Of a stretch of DNA of 64,000 nt, positions 34,864 through 43,121 are shown piece by piece; positions within the stretch are counted from its first letter, which is position 1; each line of letters starts with the position of its first letter. The translations under genes and the position numbers were made by a program. The stretch covers positions 1 to 64,000 of the forward strand of contig UQLN01000017.1 of assembly GCA_900541965.1 (NCBI GenBank), read 5' to 3'. The DNA comes from an uncultured Parabacteroides sp. (lineage in GTDB: Bacteria > Bacteroidota > Bacteroidia > Bacteroidales > Tannerellaceae). Below the pieces are notes generated by a model. That model made no database searches, was not told the origin of the DNA, and worked only from the letters and a program-made list of their open reading frames with translations.

Positions 34864-35304
34864 ATGTATATGGAAGTAAAAATCATCAATAAATCTCATC
34901 ATCCATTACCTGCTTATGCTACACCTCTTTCCGCAGGAATGGATATCCGCGCAAATTTATCGGAACCTGTTGTTTTAAAACCGTTGGAACGTAAGCTGAT
35001 ACCGACCGGGCTATATATCGCTTTGCCGGAAGGTTATGAAGCACAGATGCGTCCCCGTAGCGGTTTGGCCTTGAAACATGGTATTTCCTTATTGAATACG
35101 CCAGGCACTATCGATGCGGATTATCGGGGTGAGATTGGGATTATCCTGGTGAACCTTTCATCCGAACCTTTTACTGTGAATGACGGGGAACGTATTTGCC
35201 AGATGGTAATAACAACTCATAGCCATGTGGCTTGGAAACCGGTTGAAGTGTTGGATGATACGGAACGGGGTGCCGGAGGTTTCGGGCATACCGGAAAGGG
35301 ATAA
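34864..35304 (+). CDS. dut: dUTP diphosphatase
   Basis: dUTPase hydrolyses dUTP to dUMP, which keeps uracil out of DNA and supplies dTMP synthesis. The 146-residue trimeric-type protein has all five motifs: AGMDIRA, PRSGLALKHG, NTPGTIDADYRGEIG, RICQMVI and the C-terminal GGFGHTGKG. A second start two codons in (34870) is also possible. It opens a run dut-TPR-DUF4292-EnvC that is a common gene order in Bacteroidota. Confidence 0.96.
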   Translation: MYMEVKIINKSHHPLPAYATPLSAGMDIRANLSEPVVLKPLERKLIPTGLYIALPEGYEAQMRPRSGLALKHGISLLNTPGTIDADYRGEIGIILVNLSSEPFTVNDGERICQMVITTHSHVAWKPVEVLDDTERGAGGFGHTGKG

Positions 35305-35341
35305 CCGTTCTCTATTCTCTCAAATACAAATTAAAAAGACA

Positions 35342-37099
35342 ATGTCTAAAATATTGAAATATATTTTGTTTTTATTGTTGTTGGTACAGGTTGTACCTGC
35401 AATGGCGTCGGATACCAAAAGTACGGCATCGCCGGCATCTGCCCGGTTGAGCGAAGCTGACCGCAGGAAGTTTGACTACTTCTTTTACGAAGGGTTGAAC
35501 CTGAAAGCGTCGGGGAAGTTTGATGCGGCTTACGATGCGTTTAACTATTGCCTGGCTATAGATTCTACGGCATCGGCCGTATTGTACGAGCTATCCTCTT
35601 TCTATGTCCAGTTGAACCGTCCGGATAAATCTGTAGAAATGTTGAAACGGGCGGTAGCGAACAGTTCCGATAATTTTACCTACCGCATGGCTTTGGCAAG
35701 TATGAGCCGTAGCCAGGGAATGTATGGCGAGGCAGCTGATGAATACGAGAAGCTTGTAAAAGATTATCCTTCCAAGCCTGAATTGAACTATTATTTGGCG
35801 GATGCGTTGACGCAGGAAGGTGAAATTGCAAAAGCTATCGATGCCTATGATTCGCTGGAACAGTCAATAGGCATGAACGAGGCGCTTTCCATGCAGAAAT
35901 ATAAGCTTTATAATTCGTTGGAACAGTCGGATAAGGCATTCAAGGAAATAGAAAAGCTGGCAGATAAATATCCGATGGAAGCTCGTTACCGGATTATGTT
36001 GGGCGACCTTCATCTGGAAAAGAACGACACGGTAAAAGCATTGGACTATTATAAGCAGGCATATGCTATCGATCCGGCAAATCCTTACTATATCGTTTCC
36101 ATGGCCAATTATTATGAAGCTGTAGGCGATAAGGATGCTGCAGAAACACAGATTCGCAATGCCTTGATAAACGAACAATTGGATGTGGACACGAAAGTGG
36201 CTATCTTATCCCGCTATATCCTGAAATTGCAGCAAACGCAGAAGGGAACGGAAAGTGCTAACGACCTTTTCCGGACTTTGCTGGAACAGCATCCGGAAGA
36301 TACGGAGTTGAAACAGATGTATGGTGCCCTTTTGATGGCACAGGGGAAGAATGAAGAAGCTCGCTTCCAGTTCCAGTTGATAACCGAAATGGAACCTGAT
36401 AATGCGGCAGCATGGCAACAGTTATTGAGTTTTGCTTTGAAATCGGAAGATATACCTGAGGTAATCCGTATTTGTACCCGTTGCCAGGAACTCTTCCCGG
36501 AGGCACCGGAATATTACTTTTACTTAGGTATTGCTTACTATCAGCAGGAGAAATACCAGGAAGCGCTGAATACCTATTATGCCGGCCTGAATATCATTCC
36601 TGCAGAGAATGTAGGGCTAAAATCCGATTTCTATGGTCAGATAGGGGATATCTACTATCAGATGAAGAAGATGGACCAGGCGTACAAATCTTATGATGAA
36701 GCATTGAAATACAATGATAAGAATATTGTAGTCCTGAACAACTATGCTTATTTCCTTTCTTTGGATAAGAAAGATTTGAAGAAAGCAGAGCGTATGAGTG
36801 CGATGGCTGTTAAGCTGGAACCGAATAACTCTACTTATCTGGATACTTATGCCTGGATATTTTTTGTACAGGGAAATTATTCTCTGGCAAAGATTTATAT
36901 AGAAAATGCATTGGCTAACGACAAGACAAACAGTGCAGAGCTTATCGACCATTATGGGGATATTCTCTTTATGAACGGTGAGAAGGAAAAAGCCATTGAA
37001 CAATGGAAGAAAGCTAAGGAAGCGGGTAAGGAAAGTGAAGTCCTGAACCGTAAGATAGCGGAAGAAAAGTATATAGAAGACACGAATATTGCACAATGA
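35342..37099 (+). CDS. Secreted TPR-repeat protein
   Basis: The 585-residue product has a signal peptide ending near AMAS (about residue 22). From about residue 50 to 560 it is a nearly continuous array of tetratricopeptide repeats, for example DEAYDAF-like, DKSVEMLKRAV, GEAADEYEKL, YQEALNTYYAGL and DQAYKSYDEAL units. It is probably periplasmic, perhaps lipid- or membrane-associated through partners. The start at 35342 gives the signal peptide; the longer frame from 35225 runs inside dut. The stop overlaps the DUF4292 lipoprotein start by 4 bp, so the two may act together in the envelope. Confidence 0.88.
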   Translation: MSKILKYILFLLLLVQVVPAMASDTKSTASPASARLSEADRRKFDYFFYEGLNLKASGKFDAAYDAFNYCLAIDSTASAVLYELSSFYVQLNRPDKSVEMLKRAVANSSDNFTYRMALASMSRSQGMYGEAADEYEKLVKDYPSKPELNYYLADALTQEGEIAKAIDAYDSLEQSIGMNEALSMQKYKLYNSLEQSDKAFKEIEKLADKYPMEARYRIMLGDLHLEKNDTVKALDYYKQAYAIDPANPYYIVSMANYYEAVGDKDAAETQIRNALINEQLDVDTKVAILSRYILKLQQTQKGTESANDLFRTLLEQHPEDTELKQMYGALLMAQGKNEEARFQFQLITEMEPDNAAAWQQLLSFALKSEDIPEVIRICTRCQELFPEAPEYYFYLGIAYYQQEKYQEALNTYYAGLNIIPAENVGLKSDFYGQIGDIYYQMKKMDQAYKSYDEALKYNDKNIVVLNNYAYFLSLDKKDLKKAERMSAMAVKLEPNNSTYLDTYAWIFFVQGNYSLAKIYIENALANDKTNSAELIDHYGDILFMNGEKEKAIEQWKKAKEAGKESEVLNRKIAEEKYIEDTNIAQ

Positions 37100-37923
37100 A
37101 TAACAAACAACTTATATTTTTAGTACTTATCCTGCTCCTTTCCGGTTGTAAGTCGAAGAAAGTGGCAACAGTAGAGTCGGGAAGTGCCAAAGCACATAAT
37201 GAATTTTTTATTTTGATGCAGGAACAGGCGTTTCAGTACGAAACCTTGACTGCACGTTTGAGTGTGGATTTAAACCTGCCGGGCAGCAACCTGAGTTCCC
37301 GGGTGGATTTAAAGATGATAAAAGACAGTGCATTCCAGTTGTCCGTGCAGCCGTTTCTGGGTATCGAGATATTCCGTATGGAGCTGACTGTAGATAGCGT
37401 AAAGATACTCGATCGTATGAATAAACGCTATATGGCGGATAATTACTCGAATTTGAAAGAACAGACTCCTATCGAGTTCAATTTTTATAATTTGCAGTCG
37501 TTGTTTACCAACCAGTTGTTTTTACCCGGACATCAGAAAATCCAACCGAAGCAATACCGTCTTTTCGAATTGAAACAAGAAGGTTCTTATGCCGAAATCT
37601 TTGTAAAAGATGCTTTGGGCTTACTATATGCTTTTGTTGCTGATGGAGAGGAGAAAATATTGTCTACCCATATAACCGACCCATCCGATAAATATGCATT
37701 AAACTGGGATTATTCGGATTTTCGTTTAACTGAAGGGCAACCCTTTCCGATGCGGATGGATGTAAAGGTGCTTGATAAAGGGGAATCGAAAGGAGGAGTT
37801 TCTTTGTATTTTTCCCGTTTGCAAACCAATGTGCCGGTGAATATGGAATTTTCTGTTCCGGCTAAATATCAGCGTATCACATTGGATCAGATACTCAAAT
37901 CATTGGGTAATATAAAGATGTAA
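37096..37923 (+). CDS. DUF4292 outer-membrane lipoprotein
   Basis: The 275-residue protein has a lipoprotein signal (LLLSGC, Cys18). The rest is beta-rich and matches DUF4292, a family resembling LolA/LolB and outer-membrane lipoprotein carriers (LTARLSVDL near 50-58, SVQPFLGIEIFRMEL near 78-92, LLYAFVADGEEKIL). A lipoprotein-sorting or lipid-carrying role is inferred from the fold only. It overlaps the TPR gene by 4 bp (ATGA) and is followed 3 bp later by the EnvC-like gene. Confidence 0.85.
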   Translation: MNNKQLIFLVLILLLSGCKSKKVATVESGSAKAHNEFFILMQEQAFQYETLTARLSVDLNLPGSNLSSRVDLKMIKDSAFQLSVQPFLGIEIFRMELTVDSVKILDRMNKRYMADNYSNLKEQTPIEFNFYNLQSLFTNQLFLPGHQKIQPKQYRLFELKQEGSYAEIFVKDALGLLYAFVADGEEKILSTHITDPSDKYALNWDYSDFRLTEGQPFPMRMDVKVLDKGESKGGVSLYFSRLQTNVPVNMEFSVPAKYQRITLDQILKSLGNIKM

Positions 37924-37926
37924 AGA

Positions 37927-39246
37927 ATGAAAAGTGTTTGGTTAGTTATATTTTCCTTGTTTGTTTTGTCTGCTGCCGGACAAAATTCAGCTCGTGTGCG
38001 TGAGCTTGAAAAGCAGCGTAAAGCAGCCCTTGCCGATATCGAAATGACTAACCAGATGTTGAATGAAACCCGGCAGTCGGCCCGTAACTCATTGAACCGT
38101 CTCAACCTGATTTCGCAGCAGATCCTTTCCCGTAAAAAAGTAATCAGTCTTTTAAATCAGGAAATTGCGGAGATAGATAAGCAAATAGGCTCTACCCGTA
38201 ATGAAATAACCAAGTTGGAAAAGGAGTTGGGAAACAAACGTACCAATTACGGAAAGTCCGTGCAGAGTTTATATAAACGGCGTTCTTCACAGGATCGTTT
38301 ATTATTTATACTTTCTGCTGATAATTTTGCACAGTCTCTCCGTCGTATGCGCTATTTACGCGAATATGCAGATTGGCAGAAACGGCAGGCAGCAGAGATT
38401 ATAGATAAGCAAAGGGAAATTACCATTAAACAGCAAGAATTGGAAAAGACCCGTAGCGAAAAAAATACTTTGTTAGGTGCCCGTGAAACGGAAAGCCGTA
38501 AGCTACAGGCTGAAGAATCCGACCAGAAGCAGGAAGTCCAGGAATTAAACAAGAAGCAGAAAGACTTACAGGCAGACCTGAAAAAGAAAAAACGTCAGGC
38601 TGAAAATTTGAACCGCCAGATTGAAAAGCAGATTGCCGCAGAAATAGCTCGTGCGGAAGCTGAAGCAAAAGCAGCACGCGAACGTGCCGCCCGTGCGGAA
38701 AAGGAACGTCTTGCCCGTGAAAAAGCATCCGGAAAGACACCGACAAAGAAAGACGCAGAACCGGTGCGCGATGAACGTGTGGCCGATACAAAAGGCGGGT
38801 ATGCCATGACTCGGGAAGAAAAGAAATTATCCGATGATTTTGCTGGTAACCGGGGACGTTTGCCTTATCCTGTAGCCGGTAGGCATACAATTGTATCCGG
38901 TTTTGGAGAACAGCAGCATCAGGAATTGAAGTATGTCCGGACAAATAATAGCGGCATCGATATTATGACCTCTCCCGGAACGGAAGCCCGTGCCGTGTTT
39001 AATGGAGAAGTTACCCGTGTATTTGTTGTTCCCGGATATAATAATTCTATTATCATCCGTCATGGTAATTATCTGACGGTGTATAGTAACCTGAGTGAGG
39101 TCTATGTAAAAGCCGGGGATAAGGTATCTACCCGCCAGGCTATCGGTCGTGTATTTACCGATACGGAAGACGGTAATTCGACCATATTGCACTTTCAGTT
39201 GTGGAAAGAGAAAACGAAGCTGAATCCGGCTCCGTGGTTAGACTAA
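37927..39246 (+). CDS. EnvC-like murein hydrolase activator with degenerate LytM domain
   Basis: The 439-residue protein has a signal peptide (about 1-19), a long coiled coil (about 22-110 and 135-265) with a Lys/Arg/Ala-rich run, and a C-terminal M23/LytM domain (about 320-439). The zinc ligands of active M23 enzymes are replaced: the first motif HxxxxxxxD appears as NNSGID, the tyrosine-His segment as VYSNL, and the final HxH as HFQ. This matches EnvC, which activates cell-wall amidases rather than cutting itself. The role would be daughter-cell separation. Its 3' end overlaps the converging M20 gene by 9 bp. Confidence 0.88.
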   Translation: MKSVWLVIFSLFVLSAAGQNSARVRELEKQRKAALADIEMTNQMLNETRQSARNSLNRLNLISQQILSRKKVISLLNQEIAEIDKQIGSTRNEITKLEKELGNKRTNYGKSVQSLYKRRSSQDRLLFILSADNFAQSLRRMRYLREYADWQKRQAAEIIDKQREITIKQQELEKTRSEKNTLLGARETESRKLQAEESDQKQEVQELNKKQKDLQADLKKKKRQAENLNRQIEKQIAAEIARAEAEAKAARERAARAEKERLAREKASGKTPTKKDAEPVRDERVADTKGGYAMTREEKKLSDDFAGNRGRLPYPVAGRHTIVSGFGEQQHQELKYVRTNNSGIDIMTSPGTEARAVFNGEVTRVFVVPGYNNSIIIRHGNYLTVYSNLSEVYVKAGDKVSTRQAIGRVFTDTEDGNSTILHFQLWKEKTKLNPAPWLD

Positions 39247-40290
39247 CCGTAACTGGTCTAATAAACGTATATACGTATCAATGGCCTCCCTTATTTCCAT
39301 CATACCTATGTATTCGTCGGCTGCATGTGAACGGGCAGAATTTCCGGGGCCTATCTTTACGGAGGGGAAAGGCATCAATGCCTGGTCGCTCAGTGTGGGG
39401 GAGCCGAATGGCTCTTTTCCTAGAGTGATAGCACGCTGTACGAATGGATGTTGCAGGTCTGTGCGTGTGGAATTCAACCGAAAACTGCGGGCTTTCACCT
39501 CACAACTAACCTTCTCTTTGATTAATTGGAATAGCTTTTCATTGGGATAGAACTCATTTGTACGGATATCTACCGTAAATTCGCAGCGGTCCGGAACGAC
39601 ATTATGTTGTGTGCCTGCATGAATAATGGTCACACTCATTTTAACTGGCCCGAGAAAATCACTTTTTTCCGGGAATTGGTATGTATTGAACCATTCTATA
39701 TCCTTCATTGCAAGGGTAATTGCATTGATACCCTCATTGCGGGCGGCATGACCGGCTTTACCGATGCTGACACAATCCAATACCATCAACCCTTTTTCCG
39801 CTACGGCTGGTTGCATCCCGGTGGGTTCTCCTACGATGGCAAAAGAGATAGGAGGGAGTTCCGGCAATACACTTTCCAATCCGTTCTTTCCGGATACTTC
39901 TTCTTCACAGGAAGCGAGGAAGATCAGGTTATAAGGCTGTTCCTTTTCGGAAAGCACCGTGAATGCTTCGTAAAGCGAAACCACACTTGCCCCGGCGTCA
40001 TTACTGCCTAATCCGTATAGTTTGTCATCTTCTGTTTCTTCCGGATTGAACGGGTCCTTTGTCCAACCTGAGGCTGGCTTTACGGTGTCTATATGGGAAT
40101 TTAGTAAAAGTGTCGGTTTGTTTAAATCGAATTGCGGGGATGCAATCCATAAGTTATTTCCTTTCCGGTGTACTGTATGGCCTGCCGCTTGCCAGGTTTT
40201 TTGAAGGAAGTCGGCTACATTGTTCTCTTCTCTACTGAATGACGGACAGGCTATCATGCCCTTAAGTGTGTCTATTGCATCGTAATACAT
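39238..40290 (-). CDS. M20 family metallo-hydrolase, probably N-acyl-ornithine deacetylase
   Basis: The 350-residue protein is a dinuclear zinc peptidase/deacylase of the ArgE/DapE/CPG2 group. The zinc-binding motifs are NSHIDTV near 65-71, GSNDAGASV near 94-102 and CEEEVSG near 128-134; the dimerization domain (about 165-270) contains GKAGHAAR near 178-185; the last zinc His is in ARSHAADEY near the C-terminus. It is closest in pattern to the Bacteroidota ArgE-type deacetylases, which in Bacteroides act on succinylated ornithine in arginine synthesis. It lies 21 bp after ribF on the same strand. Confidence 0.85.
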   Translation of the reverse strand: MYYDAIDTLKGMIACPSFSREENNVADFLQKTWQAAGHTVHRKGNNLWIASPQFDLNKPTLLLNSHIDTVKPASGWTKDPFNPEETEDDKLYGLGSNDAGASVVSLYEAFTVLSEKEQPYNLIFLASCEEEVSGKNGLESVLPELPPISFAIVGEPTGMQPAVAEKGLMVLDCVSIGKAGHAARNEGINAITLAMKDIEWFNTYQFPEKSDFLGPVKMSVTIIHAGTQHNVVPDRCEFTVDIRTNEFYPNEKLFQLIKEKVSCEVKARSFRLNSTRTDLQHPFVQRAITLGKEPFGSPTLSDQALMPFPSVKIGPGNSARSHAADEYIGMMEIREAIDTYIRLLDQLRLV

Positions 40291-40311
40291 AGGAGTAGGA
40301 TTTATATTATA

Positions 40312-41238
40312 TTAGAATGTCAGTAATTTATCCACTGTTTCCCTGTCATGTTTTAACTGTATTATCAGTTCGTTCAGGGAATTGAATTTGACATCCCCCC
40401 GTACATGATGGATAAAAGCGACGGTAAGTTCTTTATTGTAAATATCTCCTGAAAAATCCAGGATGTTAACTTCGAGTGTGATATTGGAACCGTTGTTCAG
40501 GGTCGGACGGTCGCCGATATAGAGCATCCCTTTGTAACGTTTGTCATCCAGATAAACCCATACGGCATATACCCCGATACCGGGAATAATCTTGAACGGT
40601 TCGTCCACTTGTATATTTGCCGTAGGAAAACCCAGTTTACGCCCTACTTTATAGCCGCTTACGATACTCCCTTTTATCTGGTAAGGATAAGTCAGCAAAT
40701 GTGCGGCATCTTCCACTTGGCAGATTGAGAGCATTTTTCGTATTTCGGAAGAGCTGACGGCCGCTTCACCTTCTGTATAGCGTGATGCCTTTACCACCTT
40801 CATTCCGCAGGCTTCGCCATAAGTGACGTATTGCTCGAAGCCATCTTCCCGGTTGTGACCGAAACGGTGGTCGTATCCGATAAGCAAGGTGTCCACATGC
40901 AGTTTCTCAGCCAGCATTTGTGTGATAAATTCATTAGCCGTCAGGAGGGACAATTCGTAAGTGAAATCCAGAACGATGCAATAATCGACTCCGGTAGAAG
41001 CCAGATGTTCCAGCTTCTCTTCGAAAGAATTGAGAAGTTTCGGTTGATAATCAGAATGCAATACGGCGCGCGGATGTTCGGGGAAAGTAATGACTGCCGA
41101 AGGAAGTCCCAGCGATTGCGCCAATTGCTTTAACTCGCCTATCAGGTACCGGTGTCCTAAATGCACGCCATCAAAGAAACCGATGGTAGCAACCAGCTTT
41201 ACCTCTTTCAGCATGTTTGTGTCTCTGACTATAATCAT
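40312..41238 (-). CDS. ribF: Bifunctional riboflavin kinase/FAD synthetase
   Basis: RibF makes FMN and FAD from riboflavin. The 308-residue protein has the N-terminal nucleotidyltransferase domain (about 15-185) with GFFDGVHLGHRYL, GYDHRFGHNREDG and SSSEIRKML, and the C-terminal flavokinase domain (about 186-308) with GSIVSGYKVGRKLGFPTAN and IGDRPT. A short leader (MIIVRDTNMLKEV) precedes the first strand; a start at a later Met is possible. The promoter diverges from that of the ECF sigma gene. Confidence 0.95.
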   Translation of the reverse strand: MIIVRDTNMLKEVKLVATIGFFDGVHLGHRYLIGELKQLAQSLGLPSAVITFPEHPRAVLHSDYQPKLLNSFEEKLEHLASTGVDYCIVLDFTYELSLLTANEFITQMLAEKLHVDTLLIGYDHRFGHNREDGFEQYVTYGEACGMKVVKASRYTEGEAAVSSSEIRKMLSICQVEDAAHLLTYPYQIKGSIVSGYKVGRKLGFPTANIQVDEPFKIIPGIGVYAVWVYLDDKRYKGMLYIGDRPTLNNGSNITLEVNILDFSGDIYNKELTVAFIHHVRGDVKFNSLNELIIQLKHDRETVDKLLTF

Positions 41239-41301
41239 CGTTATTTCCTGTATTTGCTATTGAATCGCAAAAGTACATAAAAACCATGTATTATAATAAT
41301 A

Positions 41302-41309
41302 CAAAAATA
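41302..41309 (-). promoter_or_regulatory. -7 box for ribF
   Basis: CAAAAATA on the plus strand reads TATTTTTG on the minus strand, matching TAnnTTTG, 64 bp before the ribF start. It lies 5 bp from the opposite-facing box of the sigma gene, so the two promoters overlap. Confidence 0.5.
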
Positions 41310-41314
41310 AATCG

Positions 41315-41322
41315 TACTTTTG
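41315..41322 (+). promoter_or_regulatory. -7 box for the PUL1 ECF sigma gene
   Basis: TACTTTTG matches TAnnTTTG and lies only 7 bp before the ATG at 41330, so the mRNA may be almost leaderless. Confidence 0.5.
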
Positions 41323-41329
41323 GAGACCT

Positions 41330-41872
41330 ATGGAAGGAGAAGTTCAAACGGCAAAACACTATCAACATCTTTATTTGGAATATGCCCCTATGTTGTTGAG
41401 GTTCGCCAGGAAATTCGTTTCGGATTTCTTTGCCGAGGACATTGTGCATGATGTTTTTCTGAAGCTATGGGACAAACAAGTGTTTCTTCTTCCTGAGGAT
41501 GATATACGCCGTATTCTTTATGTTGCTGTTCGCAATGCCTGCCTGGACCATTTGCGCCGTTTGAATATGGAGCAGGAGATAATAGACCATAGGGCTGTGC
41601 AACTCAAACTGGATGAGCTGGATTTTTTTGAATCATCCGATGAGCTTTTTATGCGCAAAGACCTCTTGAATATCTTAATGTCCAAAGTGAAAGAATTGCC
41701 GGATCGCAGCCAGGAGGTTTTCCGCCTGTCTTATCTGGAAGGACTGAAGGCGGCAGAGATAGCTGACCGCTTAGGTATCTCCATCCGTACGGTAGAAAAT
41801 TTGCTATACCGCTCGCTGGTTTCTCTCCGTAAAAGTTGTTCCCATCTCTTTTGGCTTATTTTTATGTTATAA
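41330..41872 (+). CDS. ECF sigma factor of PUL1
   Basis: The 180-residue protein has sigma-70 region 2 (about 15-80, with ADIVHDVFLKLW-like DIVHDVFLKLW) and region 4 (about 118-170, with LSYLEGLKAAEIADRLGISIRTVENLL). It lacks regions 1 and 3, as ECF factors do. It is followed on the same strand by FecR, SusC and SusD, the usual order of a TonB-dependent trans-envelope signalling system: ligand on SusC releases the anti-sigma, and this sigma factor turns on the locus. Confidence 0.93.
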   Translation: MEGEVQTAKHYQHLYLEYAPMLLRFARKFVSDFFAEDIVHDVFLKLWDKQVFLLPEDDIRRILYVAVRNACLDHLRRLNMEQEIIDHRAVQLKLDELDFFESSDELFMRKDLLNILMSKVKELPDRSQEVFRLSYLEGLKAAEIADRLGISIRTVENLLYRSLVSLRKSCSHLFWLIFML

Positions 41873-41985
41873 ACTTCTTTTTTTTAAAAAAAGTCACTTT
41901 TCCTGTGAGTACTTTTTTTCTCCCATTCGTTATTAGTTCGTATGGTACTCAGTCAACCGTACCGAAGAATGATAACAGACAGTAT

Positions 41986-42969
41986 ATGGAAACAGAACAA
42001 TCGAACCTGATAATCGGCTACTTGCAAGGCCGTCTGGACCGGGAGGAAACCGACCGCTTCTACGCTTTCGTGAACGAAAGTGCAGAGAATAAGCGTCTTT
42101 TCTTCGAAGTCAAGGCGATTTACGACGCAGGTATGTCTTCTGCAAAAGAGGAAGATATGCTGGCGAGTTGGAAGCGGTTGGAGGAAAAAATCAATAAGAA
42201 GAACGTTTCTGTTTATTCTTTGTGGAGGCATGTAGGCAGTTATGCGGCTGCTATACTAGTCGCTGCTGTATTTACTTCCGCTTGTTTCCTATTCTTTGGG
42301 AAAGAAAAGGAAACTGTTTCCGCCCGTTATATCGGAGGCGATGGTTTGGAAGCTGATGTTGTAGAATTACCTGACGGTTCGCAAATAAGTTTAGGCTCTA
42401 AAACTACTTTCCATTATGAAACGGATTATGGAAAAAGAAGCCGTATCGTGTATCTGGAAGGAGAAGCCTTTTTCGATATTGCTAAAGAAAAAGATAAACC
42501 GTTTATTGTCCGTACAAAAGAACAAGATATAGAAGCGCTCGGTACAAAGTTTAATGTATCGGCATATCCGCAAGATTCCTTATTAGTAACGACTTTGTTG
42601 CAAGGTTCCGTATTGTTGACAACAGGGGAAACCGGAGAGCAAGCGATTCTGAAGCCAAACGAACAAATGATTTATAATCGTAATACCCGTTCCTCTCAGG
42701 TTTATCAGGTAGATGCTTCCCTGTACACATCGTGGACTACCGGTTATTATTATTTCCCCGAACAAAATCTGGAAGCCATTCTGTATCGGATGGGCCATGT
42801 GTATGGCGTACAATTCTCTATCGGTTCGGAAGAATTGAAAAAGAGAACATTTACCGGAACGTTCTATCGGGGACAAAGTATTAAAGATATTATGGAAATT
42901 ATCAGTCTGTCTATTCCTATTCGATATAAAATAAACGATCATCACGTAATCATTTCGGAAAAATCATAA
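41986..42969 (+). CDS. FecR-type anti-sigma factor of PUL1
   Basis: The 327-residue inner-membrane protein has an N-terminal cytoplasmic sigma-binding region (about 1-80), one membrane helix (about 86-107), a periplasmic FecR domain (about 120-215, with VELPDGSQISLGS and YLEGEAFFDIAKEKDKPFIV) and a DUF4974-type C-terminal domain (about 255-327) that contacts the STN domain of SusC. The start at 41986 (METEQSNLIIGYL) fits; the longer frame from 41836 begins within the sigma gene. The gap to susC holds a predicted antisense RNA. Confidence 0.92.
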   Translation: METEQSNLIIGYLQGRLDREETDRFYAFVNESAENKRLFFEVKAIYDAGMSSAKEEDMLASWKRLEEKINKKNVSVYSLWRHVGSYAAAILVAAVFTSACFLFFGKEKETVSARYIGGDGLEADVVELPDGSQISLGSKTTFHYETDYGKRSRIVYLEGEAFFDIAKEKDKPFIVRTKEQDIEALGTKFNVSAYPQDSLLVTTLLQGSVLLTTGETGEQAILKPNEQMIYNRNTRSSQVYQVDASLYTSWTTGYYYFPEQNLEAILYRMGHVYGVQFSIGSEELKKRTFTGTFYRGQSIKDIMEIISLSIPIRYKINDHHVIISEKS

Positions 42970-43012
42970 ATAAAGAATCGCAAGTGCCAATCTAATCATG
43001 AATACAAGTTAG

Positions 43013-43108
43013 CTAAAGAAAAAGAAGAGAAAATCTTGCCGGATTTCCTCTTCTAAAATGAGTGAATCAATTAAACTCCCATTGCCGTGGGATAGTGTTT
43101 AATCTTAA
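43013..43108 (-). ncRNA. Predicted DonS-like antisense RNA, PUL1
   Basis: On the minus strand the box TACATTTG (plus-strand CAAATGTA, 43115-43122) overlaps the first base of the susC start codon. About 80 bp further along that strand, a stem of 13 bp with one mismatch (43042-43054 with 43023-43035, loop CGGCAA) is followed by TTTTCTTTAG, which resembles a Rho-independent terminator. The transcript would be about 95 nt and antisense to the susC leader. The same arrangement is in PUL2. The ends are estimates. Confidence 0.55.
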
Positions 43109-43121
43109 AACAATCAAATGT

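Noticed and set aside
41873..41985. A peptide-coding extension of the PUL1 FecR gene from 41836
   Set aside because: It overlaps the end of the sigma gene and has a T/A-rich, non-coding composition; the FecR family start fits the ATG at 41986.
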